64,000 nucleotides of DNA from an uncultured Acidobacteriia bacterium (GTDB lineage: Bacteria; Acidobacteriota; Terriglobia; Bryobacterales; Bryobacteraceae), in NCBI GenBank assembly GCA_903907865.1, contig CAIVPR010000092.1:1-64000 (forward strand), given 5' to 3'. Every line of letters begins with the position of its first letter. Positions within the stretch are counted from its first letter, which is position 1. Position numbers and translations under genes: made by a program. The notes beneath the pieces are model-generated. The model was not told the origin of the DNA and searched no databases. It was given only the letters and a program-made list of their open reading frames with translations. Below, piece by piece: positions 8,863 through 19,253 of the stretch.

Positions 8863-10737
8863 CTACTTCGCCTTGGGGGCGATGATGTCGCCCAGCACGT
8901 CGGGCTTTGTGTTGTCCCGCACCAGTTGCGGGTACTTCTCGCCCCCGTGGTAGTCAACGGACAGCGTCTTGTAGTACTCGCCGTCCTTCACCAGGATCGA
9001 GATCGGCCCCGCCTTTTCCACCGCATCGCCGATCGCGTTGTGCAGCACCTGCGGTGAGAATTCCCGTCCGTTCACAGCGATGATCTTCGTCCCCGGCGTG
9101 ATCCCGCCCTTTGCAGCCGGGGTGTCGAGCCGGACATCAATGATCTCCCCGGACCCCTTCGCAACAAAACCAAGCGAATAGCGCACGTTGACCGACTTGC
9201 GAACCGCCTCCTGGGATTTCCAGTACGCCGAGGGCTGCGTGGTGTACCGCAAGCTGTACCCGCCACCTTCGATGCCCCCCATCGGGGCGCGCGCCGATGT
9301 CGATTGCAGCCGCTCGTTCAGAAAGGTGGCCCATTCATAAGGTTGAGTCGCGTTCAAGATGCGGACGACATCGTCGAATTCATACGTTTTCACCTCGGGT
9401 GCTCCGCTGGCACCGCCCGCCCAAAGCTTGCAGAAGTCGTCGAGGGACTTCTTGCCGCCGCTCAGCCGCCGGATGGTTACGTCCGCATCCAGCCAGATGA
9501 GAGTGCCTTCAGGGTAGTAGTCCACGCTCCTTCTCAGGTCGGAGTAGTCGTTGCGCGCGCCATACAGAACCTGCGCTGCAACGGCTGTGTCCGCCAGAGG
9601 CCGCCACGTTCGGCCGACCTTGCCGTCCAATTCGGCCGTCTCGAGCGCCAGCGACGCCAAAAAGTCCTCCTTGTTGGACAGGCCACTGCGTGGCGTCAGG
9701 ATCTCGCCAAGGTATTCGGTCAGGCCTTCGTAGACCCACAGCAGCCCCCCCTTCATCGGCTCGTTGTAGCTGGGAGTGGCCAGACCCGCCGGCCGACGGA
9801 ACTTGCCGTTCCATGAGTGAACGAATTCGTGAGGCAGCAGTCCCGCGGCCAGCCGCCGGTGGTCTTCGTCGGTGAGGGAATCCTCGTCCACCCGGTCGTC
9901 GCTCGATTCGTGGTGCTCCAAGCCGAAATGCGCCACATGGTCACTCAATGTGTAGAGGAAGTGGTAGTCACGGAAGTGGTGGGCCCCGAACAAGGTGTTG
10001 GCCTCGGCGACCAGATTGCGAAAGGCCTTTGTCTCTTCGTCCCTGATGCGGGTGGCGGATTCGCTGTCGGCGGCAATATGGAGATAGTGTTTGGTGCCGC
10101 CATTCGGCGAAAGGTCGATCGTCCGGAAATTCGCGCCCGTCTGCACCGGGGAATCAACCAGGGTCGTCAGCGACGATGGCTTGAATAGGATCTGGTTGCC
10201 GGATTCACTCTGGATCGGCAACGCGGTCCCGTAGCGCCAGCCCGTCGGGACCTTGAGGGATGCTTGGAACTCAAGCTTGTCGCTGGGCACATCCTTCGGA
10301 TAGAGGAGGAACTGGTTCCAACTCAGTACGGCCAACTGGGAGGTGACCGACGATCCGGACGAAAACCCTCCCGACTCGGGCGGTGAAATGAACTCCGCGA
10401 CCACGTCGAGCGAAGAAACACCCGCCGGAACGTTGACGTGGAATTCGTACATGTTCACGGGGTCGCGGTCCCAGCCGATGGGCTGCACCTTGCCCGAAAC
10501 GATCGCCGTAATCTTGAGACCGGCGAAGTCCTCGATCGGTCCCGTCGGCCCGTGCTCGCCCGGAATCCATTTGGGGTAGAGCAACGATGTTGGGCCAGGC
10601 TTGACCGGAAACTGCATCTTGACGTGGATCAAGCGGCGGCTGGCATCGCTTGCATCGACATCCACCTTGATCGGTTGCTGGGCGGCGGCCACGCCAACCG
10701 CCAGCAGCAGTGTGAAAAATCCCTTTGTTCGAACCAT
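8863..10737 (-). CDS. M61 family exported aminopeptidase with PDZ domain
   Basis: 624 residues with a signal peptide ending VAAAQ. The zinc motif is HEFVHSWNGK (H303, E304, H307), with WVYEGLTEY as the likely third-ligand region. A C-terminal PDZ domain is visible from SLGFVAKGSG through TPAAKGGITPG. M61 enzymes (glycyl aminopeptidases) remove small N-terminal residues from peptides in the periplasm. The start at 10737 is chosen because GGAAGG lies six bases upstream and the signal peptide then begins MVRTKGFF. A longer frame to 10779 has no such support. Confidence 0.9.
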   Translation of the reverse strand: MVRTKGFFTLLLAVGVAAAQQPIKVDVDASDASRRLIHVKMQFPVKPGPTSLLYPKWIPGEHGPTGPIEDFAGLKITAIVSGKVQPIGWDRDPVNMYEFHVNVPAGVSSLDVVAEFISPPESGGFSSGSSVTSQLAVLSWNQFLLYPKDVPSDKLEFQASLKVPTGWRYGTALPIQSESGNQILFKPSSLTTLVDSPVQTGANFRTIDLSPNGGTKHYLHIAADSESATRIRDEETKAFRNLVAEANTLFGAHHFRDYHFLYTLSDHVAHFGLEHHESSDDRVDEDSLTDEDHRRLAAGLLPHEFVHSWNGKFRRPAGLATPSYNEPMKGGLLWVYEGLTEYLGEILTPRSGLSNKEDFLASLALETAELDGKVGRTWRPLADTAVAAQVLYGARNDYSDLRRSVDYYPEGTLIWLDADVTIRRLSGGKKSLDDFCKLWAGGASGAPEVKTYEFDDVVRILNATQPYEWATFLNERLQSTSARAPMGGIEGGGYSLRYTTQPSAYWKSQEAVRKSVNVRYSLGFVAKGSGEIIDVRLDTPAAKGGITPGTKIIAVNGREFSPQVLHNAIGDAVEKAGPISILVKDGEYYKTLSVDYHGGEKYPQLVRDNTKPDVLGDIIAPKAK

Positions 10738-10871
10738 TCGCGCCTTCCGTGATGCCCGTGCCAACTGCCTGCTTCCCAATACTGATGCGGCAGATCCCTG
10801 ATCGGCTTCCTTTTTGCGACCTCGTTGTGCGCGTGCGCCAAATGCACGATGGGCAGTTCCCCGCTCACCCC

Positions 10872-12065
<1,194 letters not shown>

Positions 12066-12144
12066 TCACGCCGCAATGTCCCCGGGCAAGTAACGCCGTC
12101 CTCGCCCGTCCTCAACACGGCGCGGGCCATGGCGTTTAGTTGAT

Positions 12145-14364
12145 TCAGGGCAGTATCACCTTTGCCACAGCCGTATTCCCGCCCGAATCCGACACCCGCA
12201 GCGCCACCACATGCTCCCCGGCCCCCAAATCCACCACGCGCAGCGCAAACGACTCCTCCGGCGAGTCCAGAATCCCGTCCGTCGGCGCAATCGCCGTCCA
12301 CGGACCCGCGTCGACCGACCATTCCGCCCGCCGCAACGGACTCGCCGCGTCCTTGGCCTCGAACGCGATCTCGGCGAATGCCTGCGACCCCGCCCCCGTC
12401 CGCTTCGACGACACCACCCGCACCACCGGCGGCGTATTGTCGATCAACACCGGCGAACTCACCAGTTCCGCCTCCTTCGCCGACACCCCCGCGTTCGACT
12501 CGCGGTCCGAGGCCACCACCCGGAACCAATACCGCCCGTCCGGCAGCACGTCGGCGTCGAGCGTCCAGTTCGTGTCGTGCAAATTGCGCCGCAGATTCTT
12601 CCACTCGCGCTCGCCCTCGCCGCGGTAGTCGAGCTGATAGACCAGCTTGTCGGAATCCGGGTCGTCCGCCGTCCACGCGACCAGGACTTGCTGCACCGCC
12701 GCCCGCGAGACGGTCTGCGTCGCAGTGCCGGTCGATGGCGACGGCCCCGCGTCCCCCGTATCCGTGACGCTGACGCTGAAAGTTGCCGCGCCGGATGCAG
12801 CCGCACCCGACCCCGACGTTTTCCCCGAAGGAGCGGCCACCTGCTGCGACAGCACCGTGATCGACCGCACCGCCGGAGGATTGTTCTGCGGCAAGTACGC
12901 GGCGCTGACGTTGTCGATGTAACCGGTCCCCGTCAAACTAGCCTTGAATTGCAAAAACCGGGCGTTGGGACTCGCAATCTGCGTCCCCGCCGCGTCCGAC
13001 AACGCCGCAGACCAGTCGCTCCAGCTCGAATCGGGTCGCAAACTGTTCCCCGACCGCGTCATCAGCACCGCCCCGGATCCAGTCCAGCGGAACCGTCCCC
13101 ACCGCGCCGCCGTTCCAGCGTCGAACACCTGCGATTCATACGTCCCGGAACCGACTGTCGCCCCCATCCGCCGCAACCGCCCCATATTCGCGGTCGCAAC
13201 CACGGTGGACCCGCTCCACCGGATCAAACGCACCGCCTCGGCGTCCTTCAACTCGACCACCAGCGTCAGTCTATGATCCGCCGTCAGCCGGTAGACCCGC
13301 CCGTTTTTGTCCGTCCCGAACAGTAACCCGCCAGCGTCCGTAGGCAGAATATCGAAGACGTTCTCCTCCTTGCTCGACCACAGCGTGTCGACCGTGTTGT
13401 CCACGTTGATCCGGTAGATCGCCGATTTCTCCACATTCGCGAGTTCGGCCACTTGGGCGACCGCCTGCGCGGGTTGCACCGCCGCAGCACCGGTCTTCGG
13501 AGCTTCGGGAGCCGTCGGTTTCAAATCCCCACCCGCGTCGGCCGTCACGGTAATGCTGGTGACAGCCGCACCCGCGTCCTGCGCACCCGCGCCGCCCGAT
13601 TGCTGCGCCCCCTGGATTTTATGCACCAACGCCCCGCCCAACCCCGCCGCGTAGACCTCGCCACGGTCGCCCAGCGCGATAGCCCGGATCTCCGGCAGCG
13701 TCGAATCGTACAGCGCGAAGGCCTTGTCCTTGCCCGTGATCCGGTACAGCACCCCGTTCGGCTCGGTGCCGGCCAGCAACCGGCCCTGCGGATCGAACAA
13801 CAGACTAGTGACATTGACTTGTCCAGTCGAGTAATACTCTTCACCTTGGCCCGCGCCAACGATGCGAAACACCTTGCCATCCGCCCCGGTGCCCGCGTAA
13901 AGCGCCCCGTCCGGTCCTACCGCCAGCGCCCAGATGTAGGTGGCCTTGGGGTCGAAATAGACCGTCCCCTTGCCATTCTCCACGCGCACGATCTGCCCGT
14001 CCGGCGACGTCCCCGCGTACAGAACGCCCTTGGAATCCACCGCCAGCGCAAAAACCTCCGGTTTGTCCGCCGTCCACACCAAGGACGACTTCCCCGCCTT
14101 GTCCACCCGGTACACCCGCCCCCGATGCCCCGTCGCGACATACAAGGACCCGTCCGGTGCCTGCGCCGTCGCCCAAATCGCGGGCTGGCCCGAATCAAAC
14201 AGCATATCCACCGTCGGAGCCGCCGTCAACCGCCCGTCGCGACCCAGCGACACCCCTTCGAACTTCCCCTTGACGAAGTCCGCGAAGCTCGACATCTCCC
14301 AAAACCCAGGCGTGGACGCGCATGCCGACGCCGCCACCAGCAGCAACCCTGCGAAAACCCTCAC
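12145..14364 (-). CDS. Secreted beta-propeller protein with Fn3-like C-terminus
   Basis: 739 residues with a short signal peptide ending ASACAS, possibly a lipoprotein. Residues about 60-380 hold repeated blades with the pattern DGxLYVATGHRGRVYRVD, GVLYAGTSPDGQIVRV and GALYAGTGADGKVFRI. The rest is beta-rich and includes Fn3-like VAWTADDPDSDKLVYQLDY. No catalytic residues are recognised. The GTG start overlaps the upstream S55 peptidase stop (GTGA, 14361-14364), so both are translated from one message. Function unknown. It could be a substrate or scaffold of the peptidase. Confidence 0.8.
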   Translation of the reverse strand: MRVFAGLLLVAASACASTPGFWEMSSFADFVKGKFEGVSLGRDGRLTAAPTVDMLFDSGQPAIWATAQAPDGSLYVATGHRGRVYRVDKAGKSSLVWTADKPEVFALAVDSKGVLYAGTSPDGQIVRVENGKGTVYFDPKATYIWALAVGPDGALYAGTGADGKVFRIVGAGQGEEYYSTGQVNVTSLLFDPQGRLLAGTEPNGVLYRITGKDKAFALYDSTLPEIRAIALGDRGEVYAAGLGGALVHKIQGAQQSGGAGAQDAGAAVTSITVTADAGGDLKPTAPEAPKTGAAAVQPAQAVAQVAELANVEKSAIYRINVDNTVDTLWSSKEENVFDILPTDAGGLLFGTDKNGRVYRLTADHRLTLVVELKDAEAVRLIRWSGSTVVATANMGRLRRMGATVGSGTYESQVFDAGTAARWGRFRWTGSGAVLMTRSGNSLRPDSSWSDWSAALSDAAGTQIASPNARFLQFKASLTGTGYIDNVSAAYLPQNNPPAVRSITVLSQQVAAPSGKTSGSGAAASGAATFSVSVTDTGDAGPSPSTGTATQTVSRAAVQQVLVAWTADDPDSDKLVYQLDYRGEGEREWKNLRRNLHDTNWTLDADVLPDGRYWFRVVASDRESNAGVSAKEAELVSSPVLIDNTPPVVRVVSSKRTGAGSQAFAEIAFEAKDAASPLRRAEWSVDAGPWTAIAPTDGILDSPEESFALRVVDLGAGEHVVALRVSDSGGNTAVAKVILP

Positions 14365-16085
14365 TCCACAACCTCGATCTGCACCGTCTTGGACCCCGAA
14401 ACCATCATGTCACCCGCGTCCACCACCATCTCCGCCACCTTCGAGTTCTTATTCTGGGACAAACTCTGCGACCCGCCCAGCACCAGCGCCAACGACGGCG
14501 GCGGATCCGGCAACTCGTCGCCCCCGGCCTCGAACGCCGCTTCGGCACGCCACACCCGCAGGTACGCCCGGTCCCCCGACCGCAACCGGTTCACATTCGC
14601 GATCAACTGCTCCGGCGAATGCGGCGTCACCGTCGCCGTCTGCCGCAAATCGGCCAACGTCGTCTGCCCGCCGTCCGCCACGGTGAAATACATCGTCCCC
14701 GGAGCCGTCCCCACCGGCACCTTGTAGGTCAGCGAACGCCGCACTTCGACGCCGTCCTGCCCGTCCAGCATCGCCGTCAACTCCACGGTGTCGCCGGGAT
14801 GCACCTCGCGCCGGGAAACATAGAGCTGGGAAATCGCCAAGTCCTTCTTCTTGTTGGAGGTCTCCAGCCGCACCGAAATCCGCTTCACCTTGAGCGCGTC
14901 GAAGCCCCCCTGCATCACGTACGAGAGCGGCAGCGCCGTCGTGGTGGCCGCGACCATGGCCGAACTGGTCTCGCCGGCGTAGAAATTGCGCATCTCGACC
15001 ACATCGGGACGTCCTTCGAACTCCACCTGTCCGCGGATTTTCAGACTCGACGCGCCCGTGGACCGCTCCGTCGCCTCAATGGCCGAAAACAGCGCCATCT
15101 GCATCAAGTAAGGCGAGAGGAACCGGTCGTTGACCACCTGCATCTTGTACGACCCCACCGCCTGACCGTCCTGGACGACCGAAATCTCTAGCGGCAGCGT
15201 CGCCGCGCGCTTTCCAAGCACGCCCGACACGGCCGTGTTCCGGTCCTGCGAGATCACGCCCATCAGTTCCTTGGCTTCCGAAATCTTGAACGACGTGTTC
15301 ACATTCGCCAGCAGCGTGATCACTTCGGAGCGCGTGAACGGCAGATCGGTCGGCCCAACCGACAGAAATCTGTGCCCGAACGCGAAGACTTTGTTGCCGT
15401 CGATGCAGGTGAGCGTGCCGTCGGCCCCCACGGACATGTCACCGGTCATGAGTTCGACCGAAATCATCGCCCCCGGCTGCAGCTTGGAAGGGTCGCCCAT
15501 AATCAAATCCCCCGCCCCGCCGACCGACATCCCCTGCCGCGGCTCCAACCCCAACGCCCGCAGGCCCGGCGTGAACGCCTCCACCGCCTTCGACGAAAAC
15601 CCGCTCAGCGACAGGGGCGTGGCCACTTCGACCATCCTGGAATCCCCTGCGACAACGGGCACGCGCGGCACCACGGACCCCGCCACAAGCCGCGTCGCCG
15701 GAGGTCCGGGCATCCCTTCGACCCGCAGCATCTCCTCGATCGGCCGTATCCCCGCAATCGGGTCCTTGGCATAAGGGAACGCCAGCGCCACCGCGCCCAC
15801 CAACCGCCCCCCGATATACACCGGACTGCCGCTCATCCCCTGCATGACGCCGGTGTGCTCCAAAGGCCCGCCCGAGAGCCGCGCCAATATGATGGATTCC
15901 TTGGGGCCCGTGTTGGCCAGAATCCCCAGGATCTCGACTTGGAAGTCCTCGATCTTGTCGCCTTGGAAAACGGTCTTCCCGATGCCCAGTTGCCCGGCGC
16001 GCACCTCGGAAAGCGGCATGTACGAAACAGCCCCCGACGCCGCCGAGGCCAGCATGCACACCGCAAACAACCGAATCCAGTTCAC
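14361..16085 (-). CDS. SpoIVB-like S55 peptidase domain protein
   Basis: 574 residues with a signal peptide ending AASGAV. The N-terminal part resembles the SpoIVB S55 serine peptidase: LSEVRAGQLGIGKTVFQG and the active-site segment QGMSGSPVY around residue 85. In Bacillus this family signals across a membrane by regulated proteolysis, but here the organism does not look like a spore former. The C-terminal half (about 330-574) is beta-rich and unassigned. It is coupled by a 4-base overlap to a secreted propeller protein and lies 24 bases after a PEP-CTERM gene. Confidence 0.83.
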   Translation of the reverse strand: MNWIRLFAVCMLASAASGAVSYMPLSEVRAGQLGIGKTVFQGDKIEDFQVEILGILANTGPKESIILARLSGGPLEHTGVMQGMSGSPVYIGGRLVGAVALAFPYAKDPIAGIRPIEEMLRVEGMPGPPATRLVAGSVVPRVPVVAGDSRMVEVATPLSLSGFSSKAVEAFTPGLRALGLEPRQGMSVGGAGDLIMGDPSKLQPGAMISVELMTGDMSVGADGTLTCIDGNKVFAFGHRFLSVGPTDLPFTRSEVITLLANVNTSFKISEAKELMGVISQDRNTAVSGVLGKRAATLPLEISVVQDGQAVGSYKMQVVNDRFLSPYLMQMALFSAIEATERSTGASSLKIRGQVEFEGRPDVVEMRNFYAGETSSAMVAATTTALPLSYVMQGGFDALKVKRISVRLETSNKKKDLAISQLYVSRREVHPGDTVELTAMLDGQDGVEVRRSLTYKVPVGTAPGTMYFTVADGGQTTLADLRQTATVTPHSPEQLIANVNRLRSGDRAYLRVWRAEAAFEAGGDELPDPPPSLALVLGGSQSLSQNKNSKVAEMVVDAGDMMVSGSKTVQIEVVE

Positions 16086-16109
16086 CCTACCAGTCTACGT
16101 GGTTTGTGC

Positions 16110-16805
16110 TCAGGCCCGCTCTATCCGTCTCCGCCCGATTCGCAACCCCAGCCCACACCCCACCAACGCCATCCCCGACAGCAACCACGACCCCGGCTCC
16201 GGAGCCTCCCCGAACTGCGTCGCCACCCCCGTGTCGGCCGCCCCGAAGTTCCCGTACTGCGACGTGTTCGAGTTGCTCCCCACCAACGCGCTGCTGTAGC
16301 TCGCCGAAAGGTCCAGCGCCCCGTTCATCGACGGCGTCGTCACCCACTTGAAATCCAGCAACAGATTCCCCGCCGACGGATCAAACAAGAACTGCGTCGT
16401 CAGCCCGAACACCACATCGAACGTCGAATTGTGCAGCACCGACGTCGAAAATAACCCACTGAACACAACGGTCTTGTCCGACCCCTCGTTCCCCAACGAC
16501 CACACGCCCGGCACCCCCGGCGTCAACGTCGTCGTACTCAACGTGATCACCGCGTTGCCCGACAGCGTCGTTGCGTCCCCGCCAACATGTGCCGAACTGG
16601 AAAACGCAACGGAATCAATCGTCGCCGTCGAACTGAAGAGCGACGACGAATACACCTGCTGGAACTCGTCCCCCGCCACGCGCGCCGGGCTGATCGGCAC
16701 CGCGTCCACACCCACGCCCGGCGTCAGATACGTAACCAGATTGCTGGCCCAAGCCCCCGGCACAACCAACGCGGTCGAAAAGATAAACCCAACCAGTGTG
16801 CGCAT
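16110..16805 (-). CDS. PEP-CTERM sorting-domain protein
   Basis: 231 residues with a signal peptide ending GAWAS, a Ser/Thr/Val-rich beta body, and a C-terminal PEPGSW followed by a hydrophobic helix and the basic tail GRRRIERA. That is the PEP-CTERM signal processed by exosortase in exopolysaccharide-producing bacteria. The body has no recognised activity. Start 16805 is chosen because GGAGGA lies about ten bases upstream. No exosortase gene is seen in this window. Confidence 0.87.
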   Translation of the reverse strand: MRTLVGFIFSTALVVPGAWASNLVTYLTPGVGVDAVPISPARVAGDEFQQVYSSSLFSSTATIDSVAFSSSAHVGGDATTLSGNAVITLSTTTLTPGVPGVWSLGNEGSDKTVVFSGLFSTSVLHNSTFDVVFGLTTQFLFDPSAGNLLLDFKWVTTPSMNGALDLSASYSSALVGSNSNTSQYGNFGAADTGVATQFGEAPEPGSWLLSGMALVGCGLGLRIGRRRIERA

Positions 16806-16869
16806 CGCGGAAAGTTCCTCCATCCTAGTGAACGGGAACCCCGCGCCAAACACCTCACCGACGGGTCAA

Positions 16870-18873
16870 TTATTTTCCGGTCAATACGTCGGACGCCTCG
16901 GCCTGCGCCACCAGCTTGTCGGCATCCGCCCGCAGCAGGAACCGCTCGGCGACCGACTTCTCCGCAGCCGCCTTCACCGCAGCCACATACCCGGCGTGAT
17001 CCTTGTACCGCTCCTCCAACGACAGCCTCGGATCCCCCGACGCCGCCCGCTCCGCCTTCGTCGCCACAAAGGGGATGTATCCGCCGCTCAGCGTGCACTG
17101 CTTGCCCTTGTCAAAGCCCTTTGCCGTCGGATTCCACCCCAAATACGACCCCAGCGGGGCCTGTCGCAGCACCGACGGCACACCGCCCACATCCGACCCG
17201 TCCGCATCCACCTTCGGCACGAGTGTCGGGAACGTCCCGCGCACGGCAGGCGGCTGCTGGGTGATAATCCCCGACAGCTCCCCGTAATTCACGTCCGCCC
17301 CGAAATCGTGGTCCACCACCTTGTTCACCAACCCCCACGGGCCCGGCTGCCCCGGAATCGACGGGAACTTCAGCGCCTCTTTCGTGTCCGGCACCAGTTC
17401 GCCCCGATCCAGCCGCGGATAGCGACTCGCGGGCGGCTCCACACCCTTCGTCACCCAGTCGGTCAGCGCCACCAGCAGCGCGTTCATCGTCTCCGTCTCC
17501 GGATTCGGATTCATCGGGAGCAGGCAACCCGTGGGCGGAGTCCCCGCCTTGGCCGAAAACCCTCCCCGCCCCCCGCCATGCCCCGTCCCCGGGAAGAAAT
17601 ACCGCCGCACGTTCGCGGGCAGCGGGATATCCGCCTTCGCGTCCGTCCCCACCAGGTTCGGCGACTCCCGCAGATACCAGAACTCCAGCGCCCCGAACGT
17701 CTCCACGATCTTCGGGCACGTGTCCGTCTTCTTGCAGCGGTCGAGCATCCCCGCCGCGGGACGGTGGCGCGCCTTGTCCTCGTAGTCCGACCACCACAGG
17801 ACCGCCTCGCTGCCCGGCTCGTACATCCCCGCCGCGCCGCCGGGCACCGAGAACCTCAGGTTCAACACCAATTGCCGCGCCGCAATGTGCGGGTTGGCAC
17901 CTTCCCAGACAATCCGCCCCTCCTCGTCCTGGTTGAAGCCCATGTTGATGTAGCTGCGCAGGAAGTTGCCCGACTGCGAGCTACCCTTCGAAATCCCCCA
18001 CTTGATGGCACCCGCGACTGGGTTCGCCGCGCCCGTGTCGTCGGCCTTGGCGTGGCGGAAAAAGGAATTGATGTCGCGCGTGGCTGCGTAGCCGATCCCC
18101 AGCACCAGCGGATCCTTGGCGGTGAAGACCAGTTCGTAGGCGTACATTGGGTCGAAGCCGGGCTTCAGGCAGATCTTGGTCGGACTCGGCGAGCCCGGAA
18201 ACCCGACCTTCGTGCAATCGGCGAAGGCCCAATCCTTGGCTGCGATGGGAATCGCGGGGCCGTCTTGCGACGCCCGTTTGATCAGCGACGCCCGCGAGGT
18301 ATCCATCGACGCCGGCCGTTGGTAGAAGAGCGCGGTGTAGGCGGCCTTGTCGAGGTCGAGCGTGGTGGAATCCGCCGCCATGTTGATGAAGCGCTCGATG
18401 ACGGGGCCGGTGATGGACGAGCCGTCGGAATTCTTCGCGACCGGCACCGAGATGGTCTGTTTGCCGTCCGACACCGCGACATCGCCCTGCCATCCGCTGA
18501 CTAGGCTGACGTGGCCTTCGGGCGACCCCGTCGGGGCCCCATTGCCCCGATTCGGCACCGAATAGAAAAGGACGCCGCTGGACTTGGACATGTCGATGGG
18601 CTTGGAAAGCGCGAAAGTGGCCGAGTATTCGACCATGCCTCGCGCGTTGCGGGGGGCGAACTGGATGTCGGTGATGAGGGCGTTGTGCGGATCGCGCGGG
18701 TCGAGTTCGCCGTAGAAGTGGCCGGAAAGGGTCTCGAACTGCCCGGCCTGGCCGAATTTCTGGCCGTTGAAGGCGGGCGATTCGCGGTGTTCGACGACGA
18801 CTTTGACTACGCGAGCCTGAAGGTTGGGCAGGACGGACAGGGCAAGCAGGGCCGATGCGATGCTGGGCTTCAT
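16870..18873 (-). CDS. Exported alpha/beta hydrolase domain protein
   Basis: 667 residues with a signal peptide ending PNLQA. The sequence matches the large alpha/beta hydrolase-domain family common in Acidobacteria and Proteobacteria, as judged by segments such as VLFYSVPNRGNG, GYAATRDINSFFRH and SKGSSQSGNFLRS, where the Ser of SQSG is the likely nucleophile. GHGGGRGGF lies further on. The substrate is unknown. It lies 64 bases before the PEP-CTERM gene on the same strand and divergent from a small cysteine-rich ORF. Confidence 0.83.
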   Translation of the reverse strand: MKPSIASALLALSVLPNLQARVVKVVVEHRESPAFNGQKFGQAGQFETLSGHFYGELDPRDPHNALITDIQFAPRNARGMVEYSATFALSKPIDMSKSSGVLFYSVPNRGNGAPTGSPEGHVSLVSGWQGDVAVSDGKQTISVPVAKNSDGSSITGPVIERFINMAADSTTLDLDKAAYTALFYQRPASMDTSRASLIKRASQDGPAIPIAAKDWAFADCTKVGFPGSPSPTKICLKPGFDPMYAYELVFTAKDPLVLGIGYAATRDINSFFRHAKADDTGAANPVAGAIKWGISKGSSQSGNFLRSYINMGFNQDEEGRIVWEGANPHIAARQLVLNLRFSVPGGAAGMYEPGSEAVLWWSDYEDKARHRPAAGMLDRCKKTDTCPKIVETFGALEFWYLRESPNLVGTDAKADIPLPANVRRYFFPGTGHGGGRGGFSAKAGTPPTGCLLPMNPNPETETMNALLVALTDWVTKGVEPPASRYPRLDRGELVPDTKEALKFPSIPGQPGPWGLVNKVVDHDFGADVNYGELSGIITQQPPAVRGTFPTLVPKVDADGSDVGGVPSVLRQAPLGSYLGWNPTAKGFDKGKQCTLSGGYIPFVATKAERAASGDPRLSLEERYKDHAGYVAAVKAAAEKSVAERFLLRADADKLVAQAEASDVLTGK

Positions 18874-18964
18874 GTTGGGCCATTATACGCCCGAGGAAGG
18901 CTTAGCGGGTCATTGGATTCGTGGTATGCTCGTCCTAACCATTTACAAGGAAAGGTTGAATTAC

Positions 18965-19153
18965 ATGGCCGATGTTTTGGATCGCCAGATCAAGACGTGC
19001 AGATGTTGCGGATGCCAAGCTGAAATCAAGACTTGGAGTTGTGGCTGCGTAACCGTCCGCATCTTCAACGACCGACCTGCCTGCTCTGACTGCGACAATT
19101 TTTCGCATCTACGGGAAAGTTGCGGCAAGAGTGGATACCCTGGCGACGACTAG
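18965..19153 (+). CDS. Small cysteine-rich protein, possible metal binder
   Basis: 62 residues with nine cysteines arranged as CRCCGC, SCGC, CSDC and SCGK, plus acidic and aromatic residues and no signal peptide or membrane segment. The spacing suggests a zinc-ribbon-like or Fe-S/metal-binding mini-protein, but no family is recognised. AAGGAAAGG about nine bases before ATG 18965 supports translation from here. It is divergent from the alpha/beta hydrolase gene. Confidence 0.5.
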   Translation: MADVLDRQIKTCRCCGCQAEIKTWSCGCVTVRIFNDRPACSDCDNFSHLRESCGKSGYPGDD

Positions 19154-19253
19154 CCGACGTTGAGCTTAGTTGCTTCGCCATCGCCGGGGCCACTGCCCTT
19201 GGAACAGGGAGTCTCGCCCCCCTCGGTTCTCGATAGCAGTTGCTGATACCGTC

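Noticed and set aside
8772-8957. Short frame upstream of hicB as possible HicA
   Set aside because: Sequence does not resemble HicA (no G-SH motif) and overlaps the end of the M61 gene.
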